From contig DASYQS010000064.1 of NCBI GenBank assembly GCA_036005185.1, positions 1-64,000 of the forward strand: a stretch of 64,000 nt of DNA, written 5' to 3'. The position numbers were made by a program, and so were the translations under genes. Positions 41,179-50,762 of the stretch are shown here, piece after piece; positions within the stretch are counted from its first letter, which is position 1; each line of letters starts with the position of its first letter. A model generated the notes under the pieces. It had not been told where the DNA came from and did not search any database. It saw only the letters and a program-made list of their open reading frames with translations. This DNA is from VBAU01 sp036005185 (GTDB taxonomy: Bacteria > Bacteroidota > Bacteroidia > Chitinophagales > Chitinophagaceae).

Positions 41179-43932
41179 TTATTGTTTTTTTATCCATATA
41201 ATTGAAACCGGACTTCTGTTCACAGGTTGCGAGGGTTGGTTGGGTTGAGTAACCTGACCAGACTGGGGATAAGCTGTAGGTTGCATTCGGTTGAGACGTG
41301 CGTAATTGGGGATAGCCAATAGCGGTGTTCCGTCAGCCCAGGTTCCTTTAATTGTCATCACTCCATTCAGAAAATCAGGTCGCCATTCCAGGGTCAAAGG
41401 AACAGAACCAATGGGCTGATCAATATTTGGCTGGTCTGCAGTTTCAACATTATAAATAAGGGGGCCATAACGCAAAGCCACCTTACCTTTATCTGCCTCG
41501 ATTTTTTCATCAGCTGTAATTTTTTGAATTTCCATTGGCAGCACTAAGTCAATCTTATCTCCTTTTTTCCATTTACGTCTGATAACTGCATATCCGTTTT
41601 CAATTTTTGGTGTGAGAATTTGACCGTTTACTTTTAGCGACTTGATCCCGTTAACCTGTGGCATAGGAGTATATAATTCGCTGGTGTTACGGTTAGGCAC
41701 ACGAACATATACGGTAAACTCTTTTGATTCCTTTGGGTTGACCATTATAAAAATATTACCGCTCCATGGATAATCAGTCTTTTGGATCATCTCAATATCG
41801 GTGCCTGCAACTTTTTCAATCTGGATGGTACTGCCGATAAACATATTCACATATAGCCCGTCATTATCACGAACATAAGTCCATGTAGGTACCATTAACA
41901 ACGTCCTCGAAATATTACCTACACAGCAGGGACATACATGCCATGCATAACGAGACTGCGATGAGGAAAGAGGATTGGTATAATAAAAACTCTTTCCATT
42001 CAGATCCAACGATCCCAGCAGTGCATTGTACATTGTTTCTTCATATAGGTCGGCATACTTAGCATCATGATAAGCAAGATTCATTTTATATTGAAAAAAG
42101 ATCAAACCTGCACTTGAACACGATTCACAATATGCATTATTCCGGAGGGAATAGTTTGGTCCAAACCCTTCCGACGTCTCACCACTTCCAATGCCGCCAG
42201 TCAGATAATACTTTTTATTGACAATATTATTCCATAGCGACATAACTGCACTTTGATAATCCACATCACCTGTCTCTGCAGCCACATCTGCCATACCTGA
42301 ATAATTATATGTTGCTCTTACAGCATGTCCTACTGCTTCATATTGCTGTTGAACTGGTACATGGCTTTGATCATATTCATTGCCGTTTTTACGACTATCG
42401 AGAAGGAATTTGGCGAGTGCTATATAGTTGTCGCCGTGGCTGCCTTTGCCTTCCATGTCATTTACAAAACGCCCGAAGCGTACAAGTGCCTGTTCCATCT
42501 CCTGATGGCCATCATACCATTCTTTTTTTCCTGAGCCAATGTTGGCGACCCAACAATCAGCCAACCTTTTGGCTGCATCATACAGGCGTCTGTCTTTACC
42601 ATTGGTTAAAGTATAATGATTGATTGCTGATTCGATGAAATAGCCAGAAACATATCCTTCATGATCGCCACGATTTCTTGGTGACCAACGCTCCTTCCAT
42701 CGCGACGTGTCCCGAAGTGTATATGCAGTATGCAGATAGCCATCGGGTTCTTGTGCAGCAAGAATGATAGGAATCCATTTTTCAAGAGTTTCTTTCATTT
42801 TATCTTGTGCGGCAATTATTTCCTTGTCTCCTTGCGGATCAACCATCAAAGCAATGCACATAGATTCGACAGTTTGATGGACCCATGCATTGGAAAAAAC
42901 ATATCCTTTATGACGGCCATGCGGTTCGCCGCGTAAGGCCTTTGCTGCTTCAATGAAATTATCAATACCACCTTCTCCACCACCATCCGCAGCTGTAATA
43001 TCTGTTCGTTCAATTTGCTGGATGCAATGTGGGATCCAATTTACGATCAATGCTTTCAGCCTGTCGTTCCACAATTTACTGTCGATTTTGTAACGCTTTG
43101 TATATACAACGTCAAGACGCTTTTCTTTAGGGGGTTGATGAACTTTTACTTTCAAGCCAGAGGAAGCGTTTAGTTGCCCTTCAATGACATTAAACGCAAG
43201 AATATATTCACCAGGTGTTGAAAAAATTGCTGTTCCTTCTTTTGAATTTAAATTACTGAATTGAACATTTCCTGGTCCTGAGACCTTGGTCCATGTAATC
43301 TTACTAACAGGAGTAACCGACTTGATTGTACCAGACAAATAAGTTTTTCCACCAGCCATTACATCGCGATCAACTCCTGCTACTACAACAGGCGGATGAG
43401 CAGGAGAATTTTCAGATGGATATACAATCCATTCAAGAAGAGTAGCTGAAGCTCTGTCTGCCGAATCAAGTTCCACTCTTAACCTGGTTGTTTTTACTTC
43501 TTCAAAAGTCGTTGTATTTAGTTGGTTGTTCACTAACCCAAGCCCCGAGGCATTTTTCACTTCAACAAAATTATTCCCATCCCAGTACTTGATCCTGTAG
43601 GCTTCCGGCAGACGAATATTATTATTGTAATTCCACCAATATACTGCGATCTCCTTTGTATTGATGGGCTGTGTCCATTCATATTGCACCCAATACATAC
43701 TGCGTGCCTGGGGCCTGTTACCACCACCACGAAAGTTCCCTTGATTCGTTGGGGCAAAGCCATCATTCAAGGCATTTAATCCGAAGCCACCACGAGCTGC
43801 TGATGGTGTGGCTACAACAGCAAGATTGGGACGTGCAGTAAGAGATGCTGTCCCCTGGCCAAATACAGACAAAGAACCAATTGAAGTCATGAGCGGCGTG
43901 GCGTATAAGCAAACTAATCGAACAATCTTCAT
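41179..43932 (-). CDS. Secreted GH127-type beta-L-arabinofuranosidase with N-terminal binding domains
   Basis: A 917-residue exported enzyme. After a signal (ending VFGQ), residues 30-172 look like a discoidin/F5-F8-type carbohydrate-binding domain, 180-265 a PKD/Ig-like domain, 275-690 the GH127 (alpha/alpha)6 barrel, then beta-sandwiches. The catalytic zinc set of the HypBA1 type is intact: Glu603-Ser-Cys605 (CESC) and Cys669-Cys670 (CPCC), with a likely acid/base Glu588 (SEGF). HypBA1 releases beta-L-arabinofuranose from hydroxyproline-linked arabinosides. It is divergent to the M1 peptidase gene and begins a hydrolase locus. Alternative: a related GH127 acting on another glycan. Confidence 0.88.
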   Translation of the reverse strand: MKIVRLVCLYATPLMTSIGSLSVFGQGTASLTARPNLAVVATPSAARGGFGLNALNDGFAPTNQGNFRGGGNRPQARSMYWVQYEWTQPINTKEIAVYWWNYNNNIRLPEAYRIKYWDGNNFVEVKNASGLGLVNNQLNTTTFEEVKTTRLRVELDSADRASATLLEWIVYPSENSPAHPPVVVAGVDRDVMAGGKTYLSGTIKSVTPVSKITWTKVSGPGNVQFSNLNSKEGTAIFSTPGEYILAFNVIEGQLNASSGLKVKVHQPPKEKRLDVVYTKRYKIDSKLWNDRLKALIVNWIPHCIQQIERTDITAADGGGEGGIDNFIEAAKALRGEPHGRHKGYVFSNAWVHQTVESMCIALMVDPQGDKEIIAAQDKMKETLEKWIPIILAAQEPDGYLHTAYTLRDTSRWKERWSPRNRGDHEGYVSGYFIESAINHYTLTNGKDRRLYDAAKRLADCWVANIGSGKKEWYDGHQEMEQALVRFGRFVNDMEGKGSHGDNYIALAKFLLDSRKNGNEYDQSHVPVQQQYEAVGHAVRATYNYSGMADVAAETGDVDYQSAVMSLWNNIVNKKYYLTGGIGSGETSEGFGPNYSLRNNAYCESCSSAGLIFFQYKMNLAYHDAKYADLYEETMYNALLGSLDLNGKSFYYTNPLSSSQSRYAWHVCPCCVGNISRTLLMVPTWTYVRDNDGLYVNMFIGSTIQIEKVAGTDIEMIQKTDYPWSGNIFIMVNPKESKEFTVYVRVPNRNTSELYTPMPQVNGIKSLKVNGQILTPKIENGYAVIRRKWKKGDKIDLVLPMEIQKITADEKIEADKGKVALRYGPLIYNVETADQPNIDQPIGSVPLTLEWRPDFLNGVMTIKGTWADGTPLLAIPNYARLNRMQPTAYPQSGQVTQPNQPSQPVNRSPVSIIWIKKQ

Positions 43933-44393
43933 ATTTTAACTCAATTAAAATTTAGTGTAGCTAAAAATAATTTATAATCTATAGGACTATTTCTTTAAAA
44001 TTCTCAATCTATTCTAAGATATTCGCCTCTTTGTAAATCAGTCACGTAAATTTTCAAAAACCTTGCTAAGTGATTTGATTATTTCCATGAACCAGATAAA
44101 GCATTTTTCCTTGGACAGGTTTCTGCTATGCATAAAAATATTCTGTCTTGAGAACCGAAAGTAAATCATAATCCATCATTTAATCTTCTTGGTTAATATT
44201 CGTAAAGTTTAGATCAAAAAACAGATAGGTTTGATTCAATGATACAAGTTAAGTTCGTAGCAGGAATCAGGAGGTCATTTACATCAGTTTTAAAATTAGT
44301 TTACAGAATGGAATCTTTAAAACAATTCACCTGGCCTCATGCTCTGATAATATAAAGACCGTATTAATTCTATACAATAAATCTTATTGGCAT
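43933..44393. other. Divergent promoter region of the GH127 and peptidase operons
   Basis: About 460 AT-rich bases between two divergent genes. I see no convincing hairpin, dyad or reading frame. It must hold both promoters, but no Bacteroidota-type TAnnTTTG box is clear enough to call. Confidence 0.5.
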
Positions 44394-46088
44394 ATGAATA
44401 AGAGACTCGAGTCAATCATTTTATTCACCTTACTGATTCCATTTTTTTGTCGGGCTCAACCGGCAATGAGAAATAAAACTTTTACACATGTTGATACATT
44501 GAGAGGCAGTATTACTCCCGAGAGAGCTTGGTGGGATGTACTTCGATATGATATCACTGTTAAACCCGATTTTATTAATAAGACCACGATAGGAAAGAAC
44601 ATCATAACCTACAAAATATTGAGTGATCATCATCCGGACGTAATGCAAATTGACCTGAAAGATACTTTGAGCATTGACAGTATCATATACAACAATTCAC
44701 AAAGACTCGATTTCACTAAAGAGGGGAATATATGGCATGTAAAAGTTCCCGGGCAAAAAAATTCTTCTGTTCAGAAAATAGCTGTTTTTTTCTCAGGCAA
44801 ACCACGTATCGCTCCCCGTGCTCCGTGGGATGGAGGATGGACATTTACAAAAGATTCCCTAGGTCGTCCGTGGATGACTGTGACCTGCCAGGGTTTGGGA
44901 GCTTCTGTTTGGTACCCATGCAAGGATCACCAAAGCGATGAACCGGACGAGGGCGCATCAATGACCATGATCGTTCCTGATACATTGATAGCAGTTGCTA
45001 ATGGCAGGCTTCAATCGAAAAAAAATAATCCTGACGGAACCGCAACTTACACCTGGGCTGTGGCAAACCCGATCAATAACTATAATATCATTCCGTATAT
45101 AGGTAAGTATGTCAATTTCAGTGAAACTTATCCTGGCGAAAAAGAAGCTCTGGATGTGAATTATTGGGTGCTGGATTACAACCTCAATAAAGCAAAAAAA
45201 TATTTAACCAATGAAGTTCATAATATGCTGAAAAGTTTTGAATACTGGTTTGGGCCTTACCCGTTCTATGAAGATGGATACAAGTTAGTAGATGTACCGC
45301 ATACAGGAATGGAACACCAGAGTGCTGTTGCTTATGGTAATTGGTATAAAGCCGGATACCGCGGAAGAGATGGATCAGGAACCGGATGGGGCATGAAATG
45401 GGATTTTATAGTAGTGCATGAAAGCGGCCATGAATGGTTTGGAAACAATATCACTTCAAAAGATCTCGCTGATATGTGGGTACATGAAGGTTTTACCAAT
45501 TATAGTGAAACCATTTTTATCGATTACATATTTGGTAAGGAGGCTGCAAATGAATATAACGCTGGTATACGAAGAGGAATCAGAAATGACAGGCCAATTA
45601 TTGCTAATTATGATGTAAATGATCAGGGTAGCGGTGATATGTATCCAAAAGCCGGAAACATGTTGCATGCTATTAGGCATAGTATGGATAATGATGAATT
45701 GTTCAGAAAAATATTGAGAGGGTTAAATAAAGATTTTTATCATAAGACAGTCACTTCCCGACAAGTAGAAAATTATATCTCAAAAAAAGCAGGATATGAT
45801 TACAGCAAAGTGTTCGACCAATATTTAAGAACAACACAAATTCCAAAACTTGAATTTTATCTGGATGATAAAAAAGTTTTTTATCGCTGGACTAACTGTG
45901 TGGCTGACTTCAATCTTCCTTTGGTCTTGAAAACTAGTAGTGTAAGAATAAGAATTATTCCCACCGAACAATGGAAAAGCACAGAATTAAAGAATGAACA
46001 GACAGCTTTGTTTACAGAAGATTCTATTGAGAAAATGTATTATATAGATGCTGTTCTTTTCGAAAAAAATAAGATAATCAATCGGTAA
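44394..46088 (+). CDS. Secreted M1-family zinc aminopeptidase
   Basis: A 564-residue exported enzyme (signal 1-21, ending CRAQ). The M1 zinc site is complete: HESGH at 342-346 and Glu365 (WVHEG), with the exopeptidase loop in a variant form (TGMEHQS, 304-310). It removes N-terminal residues from peptides outside the cytoplasm. It lacks the C-terminal ERAP-like domain, so it is a short form. It heads a plus-strand run with dipeptidyl peptidase IV (79 bases later) and the hydroxyproline genes. Confidence 0.9.
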   Translation: MNKRLESIILFTLLIPFFCRAQPAMRNKTFTHVDTLRGSITPERAWWDVLRYDITVKPDFINKTTIGKNIITYKILSDHHPDVMQIDLKDTLSIDSIIYNNSQRLDFTKEGNIWHVKVPGQKNSSVQKIAVFFSGKPRIAPRAPWDGGWTFTKDSLGRPWMTVTCQGLGASVWYPCKDHQSDEPDEGASMTMIVPDTLIAVANGRLQSKKNNPDGTATYTWAVANPINNYNIIPYIGKYVNFSETYPGEKEALDVNYWVLDYNLNKAKKYLTNEVHNMLKSFEYWFGPYPFYEDGYKLVDVPHTGMEHQSAVAYGNWYKAGYRGRDGSGTGWGMKWDFIVVHESGHEWFGNNITSKDLADMWVHEGFTNYSETIFIDYIFGKEAANEYNAGIRRGIRNDRPIIANYDVNDQGSGDMYPKAGNMLHAIRHSMDNDELFRKILRGLNKDFYHKTVTSRQVENYISKKAGYDYSKVFDQYLRTTQIPKLEFYLDDKKVFYRWTNCVADFNLPLVLKTSSVRIRIIPTEQWKSTELKNEQTALFTEDSIEKMYYIDAVLFEKNKIINR

Positions 46089-46167
46089 TAAAAATGTATC
46101 AGCGATAGAAATAAAGGCTAATGGTAATGTTCTTTTTCATGATCACAAATTCATCTAAACAATTTAC

Positions 46168-48342
46168 ATGAACCTGTTCATACGCCTGTTTATTATTAGT
46201 TGTTCTTTTTTATTTTCCATTTTTGTTCACGCCCAACCTACAAGAGGTATCCAATGGGCTAAAGATGGCAATAGTTATTTTGCTACTGAAGGAAATGCAA
46301 TTGTGCAATACAAACTTCCATCGTTTCGGCAAACTATAATTGCAGATTCTTTGAAGTTGTTACCTAAAGGTCAAAGCAAGACATTAAGAATTCGGAGCTT
46401 CACTTTCAGCGATGATGAAAAAAAGATTTTGATCTACACAAATACTAAACGAGTATGGCGACGGGACACAAAAGGTGACTATTGGGTACTGGATCTATCC
46501 AACAATAGTTTAAAACAATTGGGTAAAGGAAGGCCTTCATCTTCATTGATGTTTGCCAAGATTTCTCCTGATGGTAAAATGGCCGCATACGTTTCGGAAC
46601 ATAATATTTATGTAGAAGATCTCACCACACATAGCATTACACAACTAACCAAAGATGGAACAGCAAGATTGATTAACGGTACATTCGATTGGGCGTATGA
46701 AGAGGAATTTGATTGCCGTGATGGGTTTCGCTGGAATCCTGATAGCAGAAGCATTGCTTACTGGCAAATCGATGCCAGGAAAATCAAGAATTTCCTTCTG
46801 ATCAATAATACCGATTCACTTTATTCTTTTACCATTTCTGTTGAATATCCGAAAGCAGGTGAAGAACCGTCTCCATGCAGAGTTGGTGTCATTAACCTGG
46901 CAACACAAAAAACACAATGGATGTATGTGCCTGGTGATTCCCGCCAACATTATATTCCCCGTATGGAATGGGCGGCTAATTCTTCAGAACTGATACTCGA
47001 GCAACTTAACAGAAAGCAAAATGAAGCAAAGGTATTTTTATGCAATGCAACAACGGGTGCGACCAAACTAATTTATTCTGAAAGCGATAGTGCCTGGATA
47101 GATGTAAAGGCAAGATGGAGTGATGATTTCCAAGGCTGGGAATGGATCAATGACGGGAAAGAATTTCTTTGGGTATCCGAAAAGGACGGCTGGCGTCATA
47201 TTTACCGTATTGACCGTGGTGGTAAGAAAACGCTTTTAACAAAGGGCAACTATGATATGATCAGGTTACAGGCTATCGACGAAAAGAATGGATTTGTTTA
47301 TTTCATGGCTTCTCCTGACAACGCAACTCAGCAATATTTATATAGAGTTCCTCTCAACGGTGCCGGGGATCTACAGAAGATATCGCCTGCTGCACAAAAG
47401 GGAACTCATAGTTATACCATTGCTCCCAATGCCAGGTATGCTACGCATAATTTTTCCAATATTAAAAACGAAAGGGTATCGGAATGGGTGCGCCTGCCGG
47501 ATCATGAAAGTTTCAAAACAAATAGCCCTGTGGTTTCCCGTATTGGCAATTCTTCTCCTGTTGAAATGTTCCAGGTCACAACAGATGATAATATCACTAT
47601 GGACGGATGGATAATAAAACCCATGAATTTCGATAGTACAAAAAAATATCCTGTTGTATTCAGTGTTTATGCCGAACCTGCTGGCACAACTGTAAAAGAT
47701 ATAGCTGGGAGTGCAAATTCCAATCTTTATGCCGGTGATATGGCTGCTGATGGATACATCAGGATTAGCGTGGATGGAAGAGGAACGCCTGCACCAAAAG
47801 GTGCTGCATGGCGGAAAGCCATTTACAGGAATATTGGCACTATCAATATCCGGGATCAGGCCATGGCAGCTAAAAAAATTATGCAATGGCCATTTGTAGA
47901 TACCAGCCGCATTGCAGTATTTGGTTGGAGCGGTGGAGGTTCTACTACACTAAACCTATTGTTTCAATACCCGGATATATATAAGACAGGCATTGCGATA
48001 GCACCTGTAGCTAATCAATTGCTTTATGATAATATTTACCAGGAACGATACATGGGACTTCCACAGGAGAATAGAAATGATTACCTGAAAGGTTCACCTA
48101 TTTCTTATGCAAAAAATCTTAGTGGAAATTTATTGATCATTCATGGAACAGGAGATGATAATGTACACTACCAGGGAACTGAAATGCTGATCAATGAACT
48201 GGTGAAATATGGAAAACAATTTCAAATAATGAGTTACCCAAACCGTACACATGGTATTAGCGAGGGTGAAGGTACAACAAGACATTTGTCAGATTTATTT
48301 ACTGCTTTTCTAAGAAAATATTGTCCTGGCGGGACAAAGTAG
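46168..48342 (+). CDS. Secreted dipeptidyl peptidase IV-type S9 peptidase
   Basis: A 724-residue exported enzyme (signal ending VHAQ) with an eight-bladed propeller and a C-terminal alpha/beta hydrolase. The triad is Ser588 (GWSGGG), Asp663 (GTGDDN) and His695 (RTHG). The N-terminus-binding double Glu of DPP IV is present (YEEEF, Glu178-Glu180). It releases X-Pro or X-Ala dipeptides, so it can act on proline-rich chains. In this locus, placed between M1 and two hydroxyproline genes, it would open proline-rich peptides. Confidence 0.9.
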   Translation: MNLFIRLFIISCSFLFSIFVHAQPTRGIQWAKDGNSYFATEGNAIVQYKLPSFRQTIIADSLKLLPKGQSKTLRIRSFTFSDDEKKILIYTNTKRVWRRDTKGDYWVLDLSNNSLKQLGKGRPSSSLMFAKISPDGKMAAYVSEHNIYVEDLTTHSITQLTKDGTARLINGTFDWAYEEEFDCRDGFRWNPDSRSIAYWQIDARKIKNFLLINNTDSLYSFTISVEYPKAGEEPSPCRVGVINLATQKTQWMYVPGDSRQHYIPRMEWAANSSELILEQLNRKQNEAKVFLCNATTGATKLIYSESDSAWIDVKARWSDDFQGWEWINDGKEFLWVSEKDGWRHIYRIDRGGKKTLLTKGNYDMIRLQAIDEKNGFVYFMASPDNATQQYLYRVPLNGAGDLQKISPAAQKGTHSYTIAPNARYATHNFSNIKNERVSEWVRLPDHESFKTNSPVVSRIGNSSPVEMFQVTTDDNITMDGWIIKPMNFDSTKKYPVVFSVYAEPAGTTVKDIAGSANSNLYAGDMAADGYIRISVDGRGTPAPKGAAWRKAIYRNIGTINIRDQAMAAKKIMQWPFVDTSRIAVFGWSGGGSTTLNLLFQYPDIYKTGIAIAPVANQLLYDNIYQERYMGLPQENRNDYLKGSPISYAKNLSGNLLIIHGTGDDNVHYQGTEMLINELVKYGKQFQIMSYPNRTHGISEGEGTTRHLSDLFTAFLRKYCPGGTK

Positions 48343-48495
48343 TATTTAAAGCTGATCAATAGCTGTGGATTTGTTGAATATATTTTGTCATATCACAAAA
48401 GCAGTTAAAATACGTAAACAATTAATTAATTGGTGAAAAGCCCGGAATTGTTGAGGGAATTATTTTTACCTAATTATACCACTAAAACAATTTGT

Positions 48496-49440
48496 ATGAG
48501 TATTGTTCAATGGAAAGGTATCTATCCCGCGGTTCTAACTCCATTCACAGATGATGATTCGATAGATTTTAAAACATTTACAACCAATTTGGAAACACAG
48601 ATAGATGCGGGCATCGATGGGATCATTCTTAGCGGTTCTCTTGGAGAAGCAAGTACTTTATCAGATAGCGAGAAGACCGCTCTTTTGACCTATACAAAAG
48701 GTATCGTATCAAAAAAGCTGCCGGTTATAATGAATATTGCAGAGCAGTCAACAAGAGAAGCTGTAAGGGCAGCAAATGATGCAGAGCAGAATGGCGCCGA
48801 CGGGCTCATGTTGCTTCCTCCAATGTGTTATAGGGCTGACGACAAAGAAACACTGGAATATTTTAGAACGGTTGCTAATAATACATCACTGCCTATCATG
48901 ATCTATAACAACCCGGTTGATTATAGGATATTGGTATCACTGGATATGTTTGAAGAGCTGAGTGCAGTTTCTAATATCCATGCAGTTAAGGAATCAACCA
49001 GGGATATTTCAAATGTTACACGCATGATAAACCGTTTTGGCGAACGCTATAAGATTATGTGCGGTGTTGATCCCCTTGCCATGGAGAGCTTGTGCATGGG
49101 CGCTGATGGATGGGTGGCTGGCCTGGTAGATGCATTCCCAAGAGAAACCGTTGCCATCTATCGTCTGGTAAAGGCGGGTTACTACCAAGATGCTTTAAAA
49201 ATTTACAGGTGGTTCTTGCCTGTGCTGGAATTGGATATTCATCCAAAGCTGGTGCAGTACATTAAACTTGCTTCTTCAATAGCTGCCATCGGCACTGAAA
49301 ATGTAAGGGCACCCCGCATGGCTCTGGAAGGGAAAGAAAGAGAGTATGTTCTTGCAGTGGTAAATGAAGCATTGGAAAACAGGCCCGAATTACCTGATTA
49401 TCTAAATTTACAACCCGCAGAGAATGTTCAATGGGCATAA
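48496..49440 (+). CDS. DHDPS-family aldolase, probable 1-pyrroline-4-hydroxy-2-carboxylate deaminase
   Basis: A 314-residue TIM-barrel enzyme of the dihydrodipicolinate synthase/N-acetylneuraminate lyase family. The Schiff-base Lys165 (AVKEST), Tyr137 (IYNNP) and the GSLGEAS loop are present. Paired with the 4-hydroxyproline epimerase gene 232 bases downstream, it is best read as the deaminase that turns 1-pyrroline-4-hydroxy-2-carboxylate into 2-oxoglutarate semialdehyde. A plain DHDPS is less likely in this context. The frame opens upstream at a TTG (48430), but MSIVQWKGIYPAV (ATG 48496) is the family start. Confidence 0.75.
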   Translation: MSIVQWKGIYPAVLTPFTDDDSIDFKTFTTNLETQIDAGIDGIILSGSLGEASTLSDSEKTALLTYTKGIVSKKLPVIMNIAEQSTREAVRAANDAEQNGADGLMLLPPMCYRADDKETLEYFRTVANNTSLPIMIYNNPVDYRILVSLDMFEELSAVSNIHAVKESTRDISNVTRMINRFGERYKIMCGVDPLAMESLCMGADGWVAGLVDAFPRETVAIYRLVKAGYYQDALKIYRWFLPVLELDIHPKLVQYIKLASSIAAIGTENVRAPRMALEGKEREYVLAVVNEALENRPELPDYLNLQPAENVQWA

Positions 49441-49672
49441 TTATATTGGACATACTGCCAGCGCAAGAACAATAAAAAAAAAGTCTTTAGTACCGCACAG
49501 CAGGATTATTTTCTCGAAGGATTTACAATTGCTACAGTCAAGAAATAGAGCAAGCGACCTTAAAGGTTGAAGCTGTCTTTGAAATATATAAGAAAACTTC
49601 TTTTAAAGACCGGAATTTTTTTAGGAATATCAAATCTTTATCTTTTGAATCTTAACTCTTGAACTCTTTCCT

Positions 49673-50680
49673 GTGACGTGTAAAACTTTTTTTTGTATAG
49701 ATGCTCATACCTGTGGAAATCCTTTAAGATTGGTAGTTGATGGCGGTCCTGTGTTAAAGGGTAATACGATGATGGAAAAGCGACTGCATTTTTTAAAAGA
49801 ATTTGATTGGATTCGTAAGGGCCTGATGTTTGAACCTCGCGGGCATGATATGATGAGTGGAAGCATTTTATATCCGCCTCATGACGCTGAAAATGATATA
49901 GCAGTTCTCTTTATTGAGACAAGTGGTTGTCTGCCTATGTGCGGGCATGGTACTATCGGTACCGTAACTGCTGCAATTGAAGAAGGATTGGTAACTCCGA
50001 AAATACCAGGAAGGTTAAGAATGGAAACACCTGCCGGACTTGTGTTGATTGAGTATAAGCAGGAAGGTAAAAAAGTAAAATCAGTGAAGCTTACAAATGT
50101 GAAATCATTTTTAGTTGCAGAGGATTTGAAAGTTGAGTGTCCTGATTTAGGATCTATTACACTCGATGTTGCTTATGGGGGAAATTTTTATGCGATAGTA
50201 GATATACAAAAAAATTTTTTGGGACTTGATCGTTATAAAACCGATCAGCTTATTTCCTGGAGCCGTGTATGCCGCCAATATTTGAATGATAAATATTGCG
50301 AACTGTTTGTTCACCCGGAAGATAAACATATAAAAGGATTAAGCCACATGCTTTGGAGCGGTGCTACCATTGATCAAAAGGCATCAGCAAGAAATGCTGT
50401 GTTCTATGGAGACAAAGCTATCGACCGTTCTCCCTGTGGTACGGGTACATCGGCACGAATGGCACAGTGGTATGCGAAAGGTAAACTAAAGAAAGGCGAT
50501 GAATTTATACATGAGAGTATTATTGGTTCGCAGTTTATTGGTCGTATTGAAGACGAAACAACAATAGCAGGTAAGCCGGCGATCGTACCAAGCGTAGAAG
50601 GATGGGCAGTGATTACTGGTTATAATACCATCATCATTGACGATGATGACCCGTATGCTCATGGATTTCAGGTAATATAG
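49673..50680 (+). CDS. 4-hydroxyproline epimerase (proline racemase family)
   Basis: A 335-residue cytosolic enzyme starting at GTG 49673. It opens FFCIDAHTCGNPLRLV, then EPRGHDMMSGSI. Both catalytic cysteines are present: Cys90 in MCGHG and Cys255 in SPCGTGTSA. The Cys-Cys pair marks racemases and epimerases rather than trans-3-hydroxyproline dehydratases. It interconverts trans-4-hydroxy-L-proline and cis-4-hydroxy-D-proline, the first step of hydroxyproline use. The neighbouring DHDPS-type gene would catalyse a later step. The D-hydroxyproline dehydrogenase is not in the window. Confidence 0.85.
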   Translation: MTCKTFFCIDAHTCGNPLRLVVDGGPVLKGNTMMEKRLHFLKEFDWIRKGLMFEPRGHDMMSGSILYPPHDAENDIAVLFIETSGCLPMCGHGTIGTVTAAIEEGLVTPKIPGRLRMETPAGLVLIEYKQEGKKVKSVKLTNVKSFLVAEDLKVECPDLGSITLDVAYGGNFYAIVDIQKNFLGLDRYKTDQLISWSRVCRQYLNDKYCELFVHPEDKHIKGLSHMLWSGATIDQKASARNAVFYGDKAIDRSPCGTGTSARMAQWYAKGKLKKGDEFIHESIIGSQFIGRIEDETTIAGKPAIVPSVEGWAVITGYNTIIIDDDDPYAHGFQVI

Positions 50681-50762
50681 CAGATGCGAAAGAGTAAGTA
50701 GTGACTGGTATTTATTCTACCGGGAATACCATAGTAATCTAAAACTATTTTATTAGCTAATC

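Noticed and set aside
49673..50680. trans-3-hydroxyproline dehydratase
   Set aside because: Both catalytic cysteines are present, which marks racemases and epimerases rather than dehydratases.
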